From positions 103,162,701-103,226,700 of the forward strand of contig OX104134.1 in assembly GCA_944470555.2 (NCBI GenBank): a stretch of 64,000 nucleotides of DNA, written 5' to 3'. Below, in pieces: positions 24,255 to 38,366 of this stretch. Below the pieces are notes generated by a model, which was not told the origin of the DNA, searched no databases, and was given only the letters and a program-made list of their open reading frames with translations. The DNA is from Heterobilharzia americana (Eukaryota > Platyhelminthes > Trematoda > Strigeidida > Schistosomatidae). Every line of letters begins with the position of its first letter. The first letter of the stretch is position 1. A program made the position numbers and the translations under genes.

Positions 24255-25170
24255 CATTTATAAACATAATTAGTTTATTAATCCAGAGGGATCTCGTCCT
24301 TCATATGGACTAAGATGCTCTGGAGTGTGGTTGGTGTTGTGTAGAACACTGTGATGTTGCATTTTCTGGCGGTCTTCTAATTTCATTCGATGTGTGTGAC
24401 GTATAAGGGATAACTATAGTTGAAGCCTACTAGTTAAGAGTAGTTGTGCGATCTAATTTAATTCTATTTTCTATTTTGCGAGTGAATGTTACTGGATAAT
24501 TATTCATTTAAGAGTAGTATTCATATATTTTTATTCGTTAACTCCTTCATTCTCATCCGCTTTCATAGTATGTGCTGTCCCTAAAGGACTGAGCGCAACA
24601 TAAACCTTAGGACTGATTTAACGTGATGAACTGAAATCTAAATGCTTGTTCGAATGCGTTGCTTTCCAAAAAATGGTTATACCTAAATGTCCATTTTCTT
24701 TCAACTTGGAAAGCCAATCGAGGAAGGTAAGTTCACATGTGCACACACGAATCTCAATCTGTACTCCATACACTCTTCACACATAATAAACTACATATGC
24801 ATATTGTTTTTATTTAACATGCTGAAGAGCATATTCTAAGTTATCATATATGAGCTTGAATATTTTAGATTCCAATTTACTATAACTTCGATAAAGCTAC
24901 TAGGACTAAATAGCGAAATATCAGCCGAAACAAATTTGTCTTGCATTCATTGGGAAATACAAATACCGAAATAATGAATGGTCATTCATGAAGTTATTAA
25001 ACTTTGAGACAAAGCATAACGCTTACAATACTTTTGTGAAGATTTTATGATTAAAGTTGCTTTCTCTGGTTTAGAAAAATCCCTTACATCTTAGTATTCG
25101 TAAATAGCACCTACCTTTGTTTTACCCCAGAAATTTATGACTCATACGGGTAGTTAACTTGTTTTGTTAT
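24255..25170. other. Non-coding stretch before host exon 1
   Basis: AT-rich. Nothing is recognised apart from the acceptor TTTTGTTATCTTACAG at its end. Confidence 0.45.
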
Positions 25171-25177
25171 CTTACAG

Positions 25178-25250
25178 GATTTTCTATAAACAACACATAT
25201 GACGAACTCAATGCAAACCATATTCACTCTATGAAATCAACTGATACTTG
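25178..25250 (+). CDS. Host gene exon 1 of those in the window
   Basis: Begins after the acceptor TTATCTTACAG and reads FSINNTYDELNANHIHSM in the only open frame. It must receive one base from an upstream exon (phase 1). It ends ACT TG just before GTAAAT, and without splicing the next codon is TAA. NNT is a possible glycosylation site. Confidence 0.5.
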
Positions 25251-28200
25251 GTAAATCAACTAAATTTAATAATATGAGGCTTAGAGAAAGATTTTCACCC
25301 GATACCTTCAAACCAAATTACAATGCGAAAACTATAAGTTTCACCAGTTCGCAGTGGTTACAACAACTGCTGTCGATAGCTATACGTTTAAACAATGGCA
25401 CAAGTAGTCATGAATACTCACCAATTTCTGCTGCTACTTATACAACTACAACCAGCAACAATGATATCACCAATCAAAGCAGCATAGATGAGTCTACGTC
25501 AGCAACAAAAACAGTTGGTGCAACTGGATGCATCATATTGCAGTTATATGATAAAAATCCTGATTTCCTTTACAATCAAGAGGATTATCAAGATATTGAT
25601 TATTCCGTATTAAAAATGCAAATCATCATTTGGACACAAAAGTATTTGAAACCAGATGATTTATTCATGGATTGGTTTGAAACAGTCAGTCGTCACATTC
25701 ATCATAACGACTATAACCACAATAATGAAAATACTATGAACTATGCGCATAATGAATTGTCTGTTACAAATGTTACATTCTGTACAGAAAACCTAAGAGG
25801 TTTAATGATTGAAAGTGATAAGCAAATGCATGATAAATTCAGTCATTTAAGTGGTGAGGTGTATAGCACGAAAAATGGAACAAAAACTGGTAAGTTGTTG
25901 CGGTAGACTGAATCTTCTTATTTATACTTGAAGGATCCTTTACTAATCATCTGAGGGTGGTAAAGAGTGGCTATAAACTTAACAAAGGCCTTTTTATTAT
26001 CCAACATGCTGGTGAATAATCAGCACGGTAAAAACTGCTCACAACAGTTAAGAGAGACAGTCAAATAGATTATTGTGATCCTGTGCTTACTCTTTCAAAC
26101 TCTAGATTAATGTACTTTTACAAGGACTGTATCAGCCTGGAAAGATCAACTATTTAAATTCTGATCAGTTGTCAAGGTAAAGTGATAATTAATGGAAAGC
26201 ACTTTTTTGGCATGGCCGGATTAAAGGTTGAGTCTTATTTTGAACAACTCACTGATATCAGAATTCAATGGCAGAATGAATCACTTTTCTCCTTTAGATT
26301 TTGATAAGGTGTATAATAAGTTTAAAAGTTCAATTAAAAGATAAAAGCAACACGTTCATTTCTGGAATCAACCAATAGTATAAGCGTGATGAGAACTTGA
26401 TGATCTTTGAATTTAACTAATTAACTGCATGCTCTAAATTTGATTAAAATATTTTCAGCTGCGTGAACATTATATGTCACTCACACTAATCACATAAAAT
26501 GAAGAAAATGAAATCAGAAAGATAGTAAAGGAAGCTATTGATGACAACGGTAGTCAGTATTATAAGAACAATAATTAAATCGTGGTTGCATACACGAATA
26601 CAGTAGTAAAACGAAAAAGTAGGTCGTTTTTCATCATGTTTCATTGAAAATTTACACTATACGAAAAACTGACAAGAAAGAGGAGACTGACAACTGTTTT
26701 CTACTAGTTTGAGACCTATCACCACGTTGGCAGTCTGGCCTAATTTTGGTTACAGAAACTTTTCCACTTAAAATACTACACCAGATTTCTCTCTTTCAAG
26801 TTATTTCGTTCATTCGAATGTCAATAACATGTTGCACATATTCTCATACATCTAATAAATATTTTCGATACGTATTTTTGCCATTTAACAAGGAAATTAT
26901 GAGAAAGCATCCTAGAAGATGGTGACAGGCGACTGAACTCAAAACAATCCGTCACATAACTATTGCTAGGATAGTTAGCTCGAACTTTATGCTTTCATGC
27001 TTTCCAAAACTCCTCAACAACTTGCCTACAGACTGGACGATAACCTAACAGCATTTGGCTGTCACGAATTGTTGCTCATAATAATGTTAAACATTAAACA
27101 TTATTTAGATACCATGATTGTTTAATTTAAAAATACTGGACAAACAGTACGTTTATTGAAACACTGAGAACTCCCTACTATTTTAAACACACTGTTTCAA
27201 ATAAAGGGGTTATTTATACTATTACCAATAAAAATTCATGACCCAATGATATATGAGGTCTTACACTGTCAAAACTCCTGGACAGCGTATTGCTCCCCAA
27301 CTAACAATATATTCAAATCAGATGATCCACATTTCGCAACTTCTGTGAGTTTACTACATAGATAACTATCACCATATATCATGGTCTGACACTTTTGTTA
27401 CTTCTAGTATGCCTCTGCTCTGTATATATGGTATGAAGCAAAAGAGTTACTTGCTGTAAAGGTAACTGATTTGTCTTTTTTTAAATATAACATTTTCCCC
27501 TAGTTTCGGAATCGTCATTTAGGAATTTTTACTGCAATGAAATTCATCAGATCAACTCGCAATATGAACTTTTGTCGTTAGGATATCCGCAGATCACTTC
27601 TACAGAAGAATCATCTCTAATCACCTTGATAGTTCAATAAGGCATAAAAAAGCTATCTAAATTTATGTTAATAAGCAAAATTGGCAAGTAGACACCATCA
27701 AACGTCTTTCGAGAACCTTACTCAGACAAAATAATATCTCGTTTATAGTATTTCATTGTTTGGACACTGCAAACAAAATAATCCCACTCTGATGAACTTC
27801 ATTTAAAAAGATAACAACGTTTATCTAGAATGGATAATATCATGAAGAGATGCAGACTATCGGTGAGTTTATCTATTAACAAGTTAAATATCGGCACGTA
27901 GAAGTTTGATGTATATTTTTTCGCCATGCAGATGAACTTTGGAGGCATTTACGAACTATGTTTCGTCCATATCTTTTAAGTAAAGCGAATTTGCTGACTG
28001 TTACTTTTTCCAAAAGTAAATGAATACAAAGACAGAACGTGATAGGTTGTGACTTCATCGGAACTTTAAATGAATCTTAACAAATTACAGATATTCGATA
28101 TGAGTTATTCAACAGAAATTAATGCTTTAGTATTTTTAAAAAAAGTAACTACAGGAGTTCAGACTACGCTACCAGCAACTTTTCAAACAAAATATCTTTC

Positions 28201-31200
28201 ATATTCTTAAGTAAACTATAAAGAAAAACGGTTAAGTGACTACAACCTGATGAAAAATACTACAAATGATATAACCCCCTGACATACTAATTTAGCTGAT
28301 TTTGAAAGTTGATTTTTAAATGAGTTAAAAAAGTATTGAATATTATTCACAGATTATCAGTCAACTTGTATGTAACAATTTACTTGCATCTTAGAAAGTG
28401 TTTCCTTCACTGTTATTTAATTTTTCTAGAAAATTATGGTGTAAGTGAGGTGCAAATCGTGATCGTGATTACACTTTGCTGTGTACTGATCGTGTGCTTT
28501 ATGATGGCTGTTATTTTACGTGTTAGGTAGGTAAATCTAATAGAGTATAAGAATAAAACTTGGTTATTACGGTAGAGTATAAATCCATATCACATCAGTT
28601 TATTTTATCTAACACACAATGTGTTATTTATAGCAAATATATATATATATATATATCAAGTGACTTCTAACAAAAACTGCTTATTTGCATTTATCAGACT
28701 TGATATCAAATATGTTACTGTCATTATTAAGACTCAGTTGTTTCATTAAATGTGTCCTTACTTTTGTTTTTTTTCTTAGCACATATTATACTCGCATCGT
28801 ATCAAACGTTTTCCCATCTATCAAGCCCAACGCTTTTTCTATGCTAGGTTTGAAGCTTTCAGGTTTAAATGAAATTCTCCGAAATTCAGTAATGCGAAAA
28901 TTCCCATTTCGACACATAGTAAAACAAACAATGTAAACGAAGAAATATTTCTTTCCAGTTAGCTCCTCGTCAATAGCTCTACACTAATATATAACAATCT
29001 CAAAATGTAAAATTATGTACCAATCCAGTAATGAGAGTTGTTTGCTGAATGGCTATAAATTTTGAAGTATAAAGAAGGTGATAATTGATTAGGTAATTAA
29101 GACAATTCACTAAAGAATAGATTAAATAAAGTACAAAGATTTCAACCAAAAATAAACAAGTTATTCTATAATTCATATTGCGTATGATAATAACTAATGG
29201 GCGTAAATGAATTCTTACAAAAAGTGGAAATTCCTGACACAAGACAAGACATCAGTTAGCGACATAAAAATTCTAATGGGTGGGGTGACATGAATGCCAG
29301 CCAAACTGGGAGCAGACAACACAGCAACAGAATTGATCATGAGTCGATAGACACTCGGTGAAATGACAAATGAGGATGGAGAACTGTTTGCAGACTTCTG
29401 CACATTTAACGATTTGGTAATTAGAGACACCGTGTTCATGCACAAGAATATCCACAAAGGGAAATGGATTTCACCAGACACCAGGATACACTGAAAATCA
29501 GATCGACTTCATTTGAATGTGAAGAAAGTGGAGAGGCACACCACTGGACATAACATCAGATGAAGAAGGAGAGCATCTGTTGGTTCACACCACTGAATGT
29601 CTAGTGCAAGCAACCTGCATCCAAAATCAAGTTGAAAGCCTTCAAATAAGCTGGTGATAGACCAGAGTTCAAGGTCAACAATTACCCAGAACAGGAACTG
29701 AAGTGAAGGACGAAACTACGAGCGACATCTTCTCGTCAGTCAGTCATCAGAACGGAAAGGGAGAAATCGAGCACCATCACTGAGGGAACCTGCATGGATA
29801 GACACTGGAACTCTGTGAAAGCTATGTGGGAAGAAACCTGCATAAGCGTATTAAGAAGGAAGAAGAGGAAGAAGCAGAAGAAGAAGAAGAGGTAGGACAA
29901 GGAATGGATGTTGACGGACACATGGAGGCTGATAGAGGAGGGAGAGGGAGAGGAAGAGGAAGATGGTGAAGCAGAAGATAAACCTGTGCAAGGATGAACG
30001 ACGAGAAGAGGAACTGAACACAGCCTGTCAAACACTACACTGGACAGTTAAGTGAAGAAGAGTGCATGCAACGACAAAAGACACTCCTACGACACACTGG
30101 CAAGTGGCGCAGAACAGGCTGCTGGTAGGAGACACACAGACCTGACAACATTGTATCAAATAACCAGGTTAACATCTGTAAGGGAAGAGATCAACACAGC
30201 ACAGATGAAAGCAACAAAAGATGATGAGGTAGATCTAATTACCAAAGAAGGGAAACAAAGGAAACGATGAGTCGACCACTTCAAAAAGCTCTTGAGTCGA
30301 CCACGACCACTCGCACTTCGTCCAGAAATACCATCAGAAGCCAAGTCACAGAACTACAAGTGAACACAAGTCCTCCGACGAAAGTGGGAGTTCTGAAGGC
30401 CATCAAGCTACTGAAATGCGGGAAAGTAGCAGGACCAGATGGAATCCCACCAGAAGCACTGAGAACAGACATAGAGACAACAGCAGACATGCTCACACTA
30501 CACCAGTACTGCAGAAAGTCTGGAGGGAAGGAAAGGTACCTGCCAATAGATTGGAAGAAGGGCTACCTAGTCAAACTCCGAAAGAAGGGAGACATGGAGG
30601 TTTGCAAGAACTGGCAAGGAATCATGCTTCTGTCCACTCCAAGCAAAACATTAAGCCGCATCATCCTGGAGAGATCAGAAGATGAGCTGGATTCAAAATT
30701 ACGACCAGAATAGGGTGGGGTGACTGCCTGGCTGGCTGGCTGGATTTAGGTAGAACAAATTATGTGCGGACCAAATTGAAACTCTACTCTACGCATCATC
30801 ATAGAACACAGCATAGAATGGCAGTCAACTCAACTCGACCTGAACTTCATCGACTTTGAAAAGGCCTTCGACAGTGAAGTAATTTGTCAGGCATTTGCTT
30901 CAACACTACGGTCTCAGTGTCACAAACGTTTATCAACCTCATTCAGCAGCTATATTATGACGGCACATGCGAAGTGATTCAAAATGGTATGCTCAGGGAG
31001 GCGTTTGAAGTGGAGACAGGAGTAAGACAAGAGTGTCTACTACTACTACTACTACTACGCACGATCTTTCCTGATTGTTTTCGACTGGTCTGGACTGGAC
31101 TGGACTGGAGTAGACTGGACTGGAGTGGACTGGATCATGCAGCTGACATCTGTGAGGAGCGAGAAAATTAGCATACGCTGGATGGACCGCGGAAAAGATC

Positions 31201-34200
31201 CTAGAAGATTTGGATTTCGCCAACGACTTGTGGCTGATGTCACACAAACTCGAATATGTAAAGGCGAAACCCAACAAGTTGACAGAGGAAGCAGTGCAGC
31301 GAAGACGGTAATTCAAGTGAACGTGAAGAAGACAGAGGTGATGAATATACTCAATCAACGCCACCACCCCCACCACCACCAACAACAACAAGCTCCAACC
31401 ACCATCAACGGGAGAAACTTAAAGAAAGTAGCCTCTTTCACCCATCTAGGCAGCACTGTTTCATATACAGGTGGCGGCAGGGACGAGGACGTCAAAGCCA
31501 GTCAGGATCGGAAAGACAGCAAGATATACATACCTTCATTAATCTGAAACCAGTGTGGAGATCTTCCGCACTCAGCATGTGGAACAAGATGCTGATCTTC
31601 AACACAAACGTCAAGTCAGTGCTTCTACATGGTTCAGAGACCTTGCGCGTTACGAAAGGCATTTCCAGCAAACTGTAGACATTCATCCACAACTGCCTAC
31701 GCTGGCTTGTTACTGAAGCTCAGATGGCCAGAGTAGTAAGAATAAGCAACAAAGAACTCTGGCTAGTGACGAACCAACCAAGAAGCTATCGCTCAACAAA
31801 CATGCAGAAGGAAGTGGGGGAGTATTGGATTGAGCAAACAATGAGAATACTGATTTGGGACATCACGCACCAGGTCAGACCGTCGAGTTGAATCCAAAGA
31901 GGAAACGATGAATTGGGCATCCGAGGTGAGCATGACATGGAGGAGATCATGTGAGGAAGAAATGATAGCTTGTGGGCTGTGGTGGAGCGAGGTTGAAAAG
32001 ACTGTATTGAAGAGAGTGTGTTTGAAGCGTGCTACTGAATCCTTATGTTCCACTGGGAACCCAAAGAAAAGGTAATGATGATAAATAACGAGCGAATATT
32101 AACTGCTTGGTAGAGTGGTAAATGGTTGATTGTAATTTCAACTGTTTGGGTAGATGAAGATGACCTAATCTGTAATTATAATAATGAAGTTATTAATAAT
32201 AAAGCCATTAAAACGTTTGTTATAATCAATCGTGGGATGAATGAAATGGAGGGTCTCTAAGTAATGAATTCGCTATATAGATGGCCGAAGGCAAGAAAAA
32301 GTCTGTACAAATTTTTTCTGAACACAGAGTCTTGGCTCGTGTAGGTGGATTCCTAAGGCTTCTGTTGTATGTAAAAGACGAACTTGTAGAGCATGGGTGA
32401 TTTTAGAAGGAATGTGATAAATTACTTTATAGGCATTATTAATGTTAACTCGGTGGCCGGTGTCAATCAGATGCGAGAGTATTGATTGTCTTAATTACCC
32501 AATCAATTATCACCTTCTTTATACTTCAAAATTTATAACCATTCATCAAACAACTCTCATCACTAGATTGGTATGTAATTTTTGCGTTTTGAAAATGCTA
32601 TATTAGTGTAGAGCTATTGACGACGAACTAACTGAAAAGCAATATTTCTTTGCTCACATTGTTTGTTTTATCCTAATTTGAAATTCAGTCTTTTTCTCAA
32701 GCACATTTTTTTGAGCATGGCTTGATTTCTTGTTTACCACCGACTTTGTTTGACTCATTGGTCATGGTGTCATACTGGTAGTTTCCCTCTTTTTATTGGT
32801 GTATTTTTATCTCATTAAGATTACGTCATTGTGTGTTACAATCAGCAAAATAATTTAGATGTAATTTCATTTTTGATCGCAGCTTTGTCACCTAGTATTT
32901 TAGTAGTTTAGTTTGCTTAACGTTATTCTCTTTATTTCTCTCTGGAAATGATCAAATGCAACCTTGAGTGATTTGTTAATCTACAACTTTTCTGCTTAAT
33001 ATATCATGGCTTTATCGTCTGCGTTTTGATAAATTTAAGCCGAATACATTTAAAATACCGCTTTGAATACTTTTATTTGATATGTTTTAAATCACAGTCA
33101 TTGCCAAGAATCGTTTTAATGAGCTACACTCCAATATTTTTCTCATCAGTAAGTACTAGAAAAACAGACGATATGTTGCTCCTCAGACTAAGAGGACTAC
33201 TCAAGCTTATATCTGACTTTTCACAGTTTTTAGAAAAAGGAATACACAATCATTACCCATATTTGTCAAAAGAATTTTGTCTGTATATTCTTCTCATTGA
33301 ATAAGATTCAAGGTAGTCAGTCAGCAACATCATACTTCTCTGTCAAATACACTTATTTTCCCTATCAGCACCTACCGTGCTTCAAAGCTGGTCATTTAAC
33401 TAATAATCAAAAAATAAAACCCTGCAGTAGTTTTCGAACGTAAAGCAGACGATACATTATATCACCATCCTTTTTTGAAACCATAAGTAATGAAACAGGT
33501 GGAGAATGTTCAAAACATGATATTTATGACAGGAAATAGTTTAAATAAATACAGTGGTAAACACGTTCCTTATTTTTCAATGTAAAGGAAATGCCCTTCA
33601 GGACAGGAAAGAAAAACAGTACGTAGTTAAGCAATGAGGTTACCTTCAAAGATGTTGTTCACGAAGCTGAAAAACTGAAAATATAAAATATCATTTACAA
33701 GCGTACAGCCTAATGAATCTTATGCTGAGCTGCTTGTCATCCGTTCTTTACGACTGCTATTGATGAAGGTCCAAGTTAGGAAAAATCCATTGATTCATTG
33801 ATGAAGTAAATTAGAGACTATTGACTGGGACTGTAGACAACATATTTTTAGAAAAAAACTGGAAAATGGTAACAGCTGGTACGAGTGAGAATCTTAAATT
33901 ATATTTTTGTTTGCTAAATATAGACCTTAATCTCATTTATTCCGATGTGACTGAAACAGGTTGAATTTGACTTCACACCCACTAGCTATGTATTTATTAC
34001 CTGTGGAATCATTAATTTCTCAGGTTATTATGAGTTATACTGGGCTATCCGTTTTACTTGTGCGTAATTTCATGATGCCTAACATTTTTAAGGCAGGATA
34101 GCTCAGTTATTTACGCATAAACACAGATAGAACAGAAACGTCACTTTACAATTTGTGATGGAAATAAGTTGAACTATCACAACTTAAAGTGTAGTTGAAT

Positions 34201-37200
34201 AGTATAATGGAAGTTATGCAAATAGAATAGTGGATCTAAAACCGAATGTACCAACTGAAACGTAGTCTGGTCACACTTGAAATTACATCATTTGTAATTC
34301 TTGGTATATTAAATGAGACTATTATACCAAATGGTTGAAATAAACATCAAGAATTACCGGAACTCTCAGTGGTGTGAGTTTCCTAAATTTTGAATGCTTC
34401 TGTGACATCAAGATACATAATTTTCAGAACTACTGGAAAACCGAAGACTGACTGATGTCGAGATATTTTTACTGTCTTCTGCTACAGAAGACGTAAACAT
34501 AATTGACTTCATGATCATTAACGATCCTGGTTCTTTTTGACATTTATAGTAATTGCTTATAAACTGTTCTCTAAATCATAAGGTTTTTCATGTAAAGTTG
34601 ATAAGAACATGTTAATTTCCCATTTTTCTACCTACGGACAGGAGCTTTTGCAAACGTCAAACAGAATCAAGAAAACAATCAAAAAATGATCGCGACTCTG
34701 CACTGCAAGTCAATTTTGCTTATGACATCAATGAAACACAAGTGGTCGAGAAACCACCAATGCCGAGTACTACTTTTGGCAGTAATGTATATCCAAGACC
34801 AATGAAACGAAAACCTGGTGTATGCAGATATGATCGCGTACCACCATCACACTGTAATTTACCTCAGAAATATTCCAAAGGGTTGTATGGTCAATCATAC
34901 AATCCAACAACAGTATTTATGATTGACGATCAAAGGGGAGAATATTGCAATGCACTCCTTGAAGAGTATTCACAAAACTACGTAAGCTAATTCGGAAGCG
35001 CTGGGACTAACCTATGTTTTTAAGATTGAAAAAAAAATCATTATTTATTATTTGTCCCTTGGGTTACTAGTGGAACATAAAGCTTCAGTAGTATGTCGCC
35101 ATTTCACTCTATTCTTTGCAGTCTTTTCAACCTGACTCCATGACAGCCAAGAGCCTTTCATTTCTTCCTCACACAAACTTCTCCACATAACCCGCGGCTG
35201 GGAAGCCCAACTAGCCTTTTACCCTTTGGCCTGGTGCGTGATGTCTCCGAACAGTCTTCTCAGTGTATGCTTGATCCGATCCATGTCCACTTTCTTCTGC
35301 ATATTTCTTGGCAACTGGTTCTTGCCTCGTTGGTTCATTCCCAGGCCACAGTTCCTTGTTACTTATTCTTATTATTCTGGCTGTCTGATCTTCATTGTCA
35401 GTATCGAGTGATCGTAGGTGGCAGCTGTTGACGTTTGTCTGCAGTTTGTTGAAAATGCTTTCGCAACGCCCAAAGTCTCTGAACCATATGGCAGCACTGA
35501 CTTAATATTAGTGTTCAAAAGGCGGATTTTTGTCCTTTATGCTGAGTGCAGTGGAGTAGATCTCCACACTGGTTTCAGATTAATGAAGGTATATCCTGCG
35601 GTCTTTCTGATCCCTTTTTTGACATATTCATCTGAGCCTGTGCCACCTGTAGTTGAAACGATGCTGCCTAGATAGGTGAAAGAGGCTACTTCCTTTAGGT
35701 TTCTCCGTTAATGGTAACCGGTGCTTGTTGTTGTTGTCATTGGTTGGGTATCTTCATTACCTCTCTCTTCTTTACGTTCAAATTAAAAAATTCCAGTCTT
35801 CCTTTGCTGCCTCATCTGTCAACATGTTAGTTTTCACACATAGATCTTCCAGTATGTGTGACAAAACATTAGACATAAATCATAATCAGCGAAATCAAAA
35901 CCTTTTAAGATCTTTTCCGCGGTCCAGCGTATCCCCCTCTTCTCGCTCCTCACAGTTGTCAGCTGCATGATCTAGTCGACTCCAGTCCAGTTCAGTCCAG
36001 TCGAAAACAATCAGGAAAGATCGTGCGTAGTAGTAGTAGTAGTAGTAGACACTCTTGTCTTACTCCTGTCTCCACTTCAAACGCCTCCCTGAGCATACCA
36101 TTTTGAATCACTTCGCATGTGCCGTCATAATATAGCTGCTGAATGAGGTTGATAAACGTTTGTGACACTGAGACCGTAGTGTTGAAGCAAATGCCTGACA
36201 AATTACTTCACTGTCGAAGGCCTTTTCAAAGTCGATGAAGTTCAGGTCGAGTTGAGTTGACTGCCATTCTATGCTGTGTTCTATGATGATGCGTAGAGTA
36301 GAGTTTCAATTTGGTCCGCACATAATTTGTTCTACCTAAATCCAGCCAGCCAGCCAGGCAGTCACCCCACCCTATTCTGGTCGTAATTTTGAATCCAGCT
36401 CATCTTCTGATCTCTCCAGGATGATGCGGCTTAATGTTTTGCTTGGAGTGGACAGAAGCATGATTCCTTGCCAGTTCTTGCAAACCTCCATGTCTCCCTT
36501 CTTTCGGAGTTTGACTAGGTAGCCCTTCTTCCAATCTATTGGCAGGTACCTTTCCTTCCCTCCAGACTTTCTGCAGTACTGGTGTAGTGTGAGCATGTCT
36601 GCTGTTGTCTCTGTGTCTGTTCTCAGTGCTTCTGGTGGGATTCCATCTGGTCCTGCTACTTTCCCGCATTTCAGTAGCTTGATGGCCTTCAGAACTCCCA
36701 CTTTCGTCGGAGGACTTGTGTTCACTTGTAGTTCTGTGACTTGGCTTCTGATGGTATTTCTGGACGAAGTGCGAGTGGTCGTGGTCGACTCAAGAGCTTT
36801 TGAAGTGGTCGACTCATCGTTTCCTTTGTTTCCCTTCTTTGGTAATTAGATCTACCTCATCATCTTTTGTTGCTTTCATCTGTGCTGTGTTGATCTCTTC
36901 CCTTACAGATGTTAACCTGGTTATTTGATACAATGTTGTCAGGTCTGTGTGTCTCCTACCAGCAGCCTGTTCTGCGCCACTTGCCAGTGTGTCGTAGGAG
37001 TGTCTTTTGTCGTTGCATGCACTCTTCTTCACTTAACTGTCCAGTGTAGTGTTTGACAGGCTGTGTTCAGTTCCTCTTCTCGTCGTTCATCCTTGCACAG
37101 GTTTATCTTCTGCTTCACCATCTTCCTCTTCCTCTCCTCTCCCTCTCCCTCTCGTTCTCCCTCTCCCTCTCCTTCTCCCTCCTCTATCAGCTTCCATGTG

Positions 37201-38277
37201 TCCGTCAACATCCATTCCTTGTCCTACCTCTTCTTCTTCTTCTGCTTCTTCCTCTTCTTCCTTCTTAATACGCTTATGCAGGTTTCTTCCCACATAGCTT
37301 TCACAGAGTTCCAGTGTCTATCCATGCAGGTTCCCTCAGTGATGGTGCTCGATTTCTCCCTTTCCGTTCTGATGACTGACTGACGAGAAGATGTCGCTCG
37401 TAGTTTCGTCCTTCACTTCAGTTCCTGTTCTGGGTAATTGTTGACCTTGAACTCTGGTCTATCACCAGCTTATTTGAAGGCTTTCAACTTGATTTTGGAT
37501 GCAGGTTGCTTGCACTAGACATTCAGTGGTGTGAACCAACAGATGCTCTCCTTCTTCATCTGATGTTATGTCCAGTGGTGTGCCTCTCCACTTTCTTCAC
37601 ATTCAAATGAAGTCGATCTGATTTTCAGTGTATCCTGGTGTCTGGTGAAATCCATTTCCCTTTGTGGATATTCTTGTGCATGAACACGGTGTCTCTAATT
37701 ACCAAATCGTTAAATGTGCAGAAGTCTGCAAACAGTTCTCCATCCTCATTTGTCATTTCACCGAGTGTCTATCGACTCATGATCAATTCTGTTGCTGTGT
37801 TGTCTGCTCCCAGTTTGGCTGGCATTCATGTCACCACACCCATTAGAATTTTGATGTCGCCATCATCAAATGGGATGGGGTCTTGTTCATTATTGATTGC
37901 AGTTGTCTGTAGTACTCCTCCTTCTTCTCTTCATCCACATTATTTGTTGGTACGTAGGTTAGCGTAGCATTGGCATCATATGATTGTGACCCTCCACGTA
38001 TTCGAGTTGAATCCATCTTGCTGTCATGATCCTGTAAGAGGAGACTGGTTCCCACTGCATGAGAGAGAGCCTTTGATTCTCTTGAGCAAGAGACATCATG
38101 ATACCCACTCGAAAACTCAGTGTGCTCGTGGTTGTCGTCTGGATGACAATATCAGAGTAGAATATTGACTCTCCGTTTGACAGTTTGGAGGGTCCACTTC
38201 CATTCCACCTGCTCTCGCAAATTCCTGGCACTTCAATGCTATACCTTCTCATCTCCTTTGCAATCTAGGCAGCCATA

Positions 38278-38366
<89 letters not shown>

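Larger units (their letters stand above)
28527..34641 (+). other. Host gene intron 3 (holds RTE copy II)
   Basis: Starts GTAGGT and ends CTACCTACGGACAG. It contains an AT dinucleotide tract at 28637-28656 and RTE copy II in the sense direction. The remaining ~2.5 kb after 32100 is AT-rich with no gene. The 92-residue frame 33026-33304 has no motif. Confidence 0.55.

Noticed and set aside
28685..28936. 83-residue frame in intron 3
   Set aside because: Hydrophobic by AT composition; no motif, and it lies inside the intron on the same strand as the host gene.
34742..34990. Stand-alone 82-residue gene ending at 34990
   Set aside because: The frame is open upstream to a splice acceptor at 34641 and matches the phase of exon 3, so it is an exon. 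A strong donor at 34982 removes the apparent stop.
38278..38366. CRISPR-like or satellite array
   Set aside because: It is a plain tetranucleotide repeat with no spacers.
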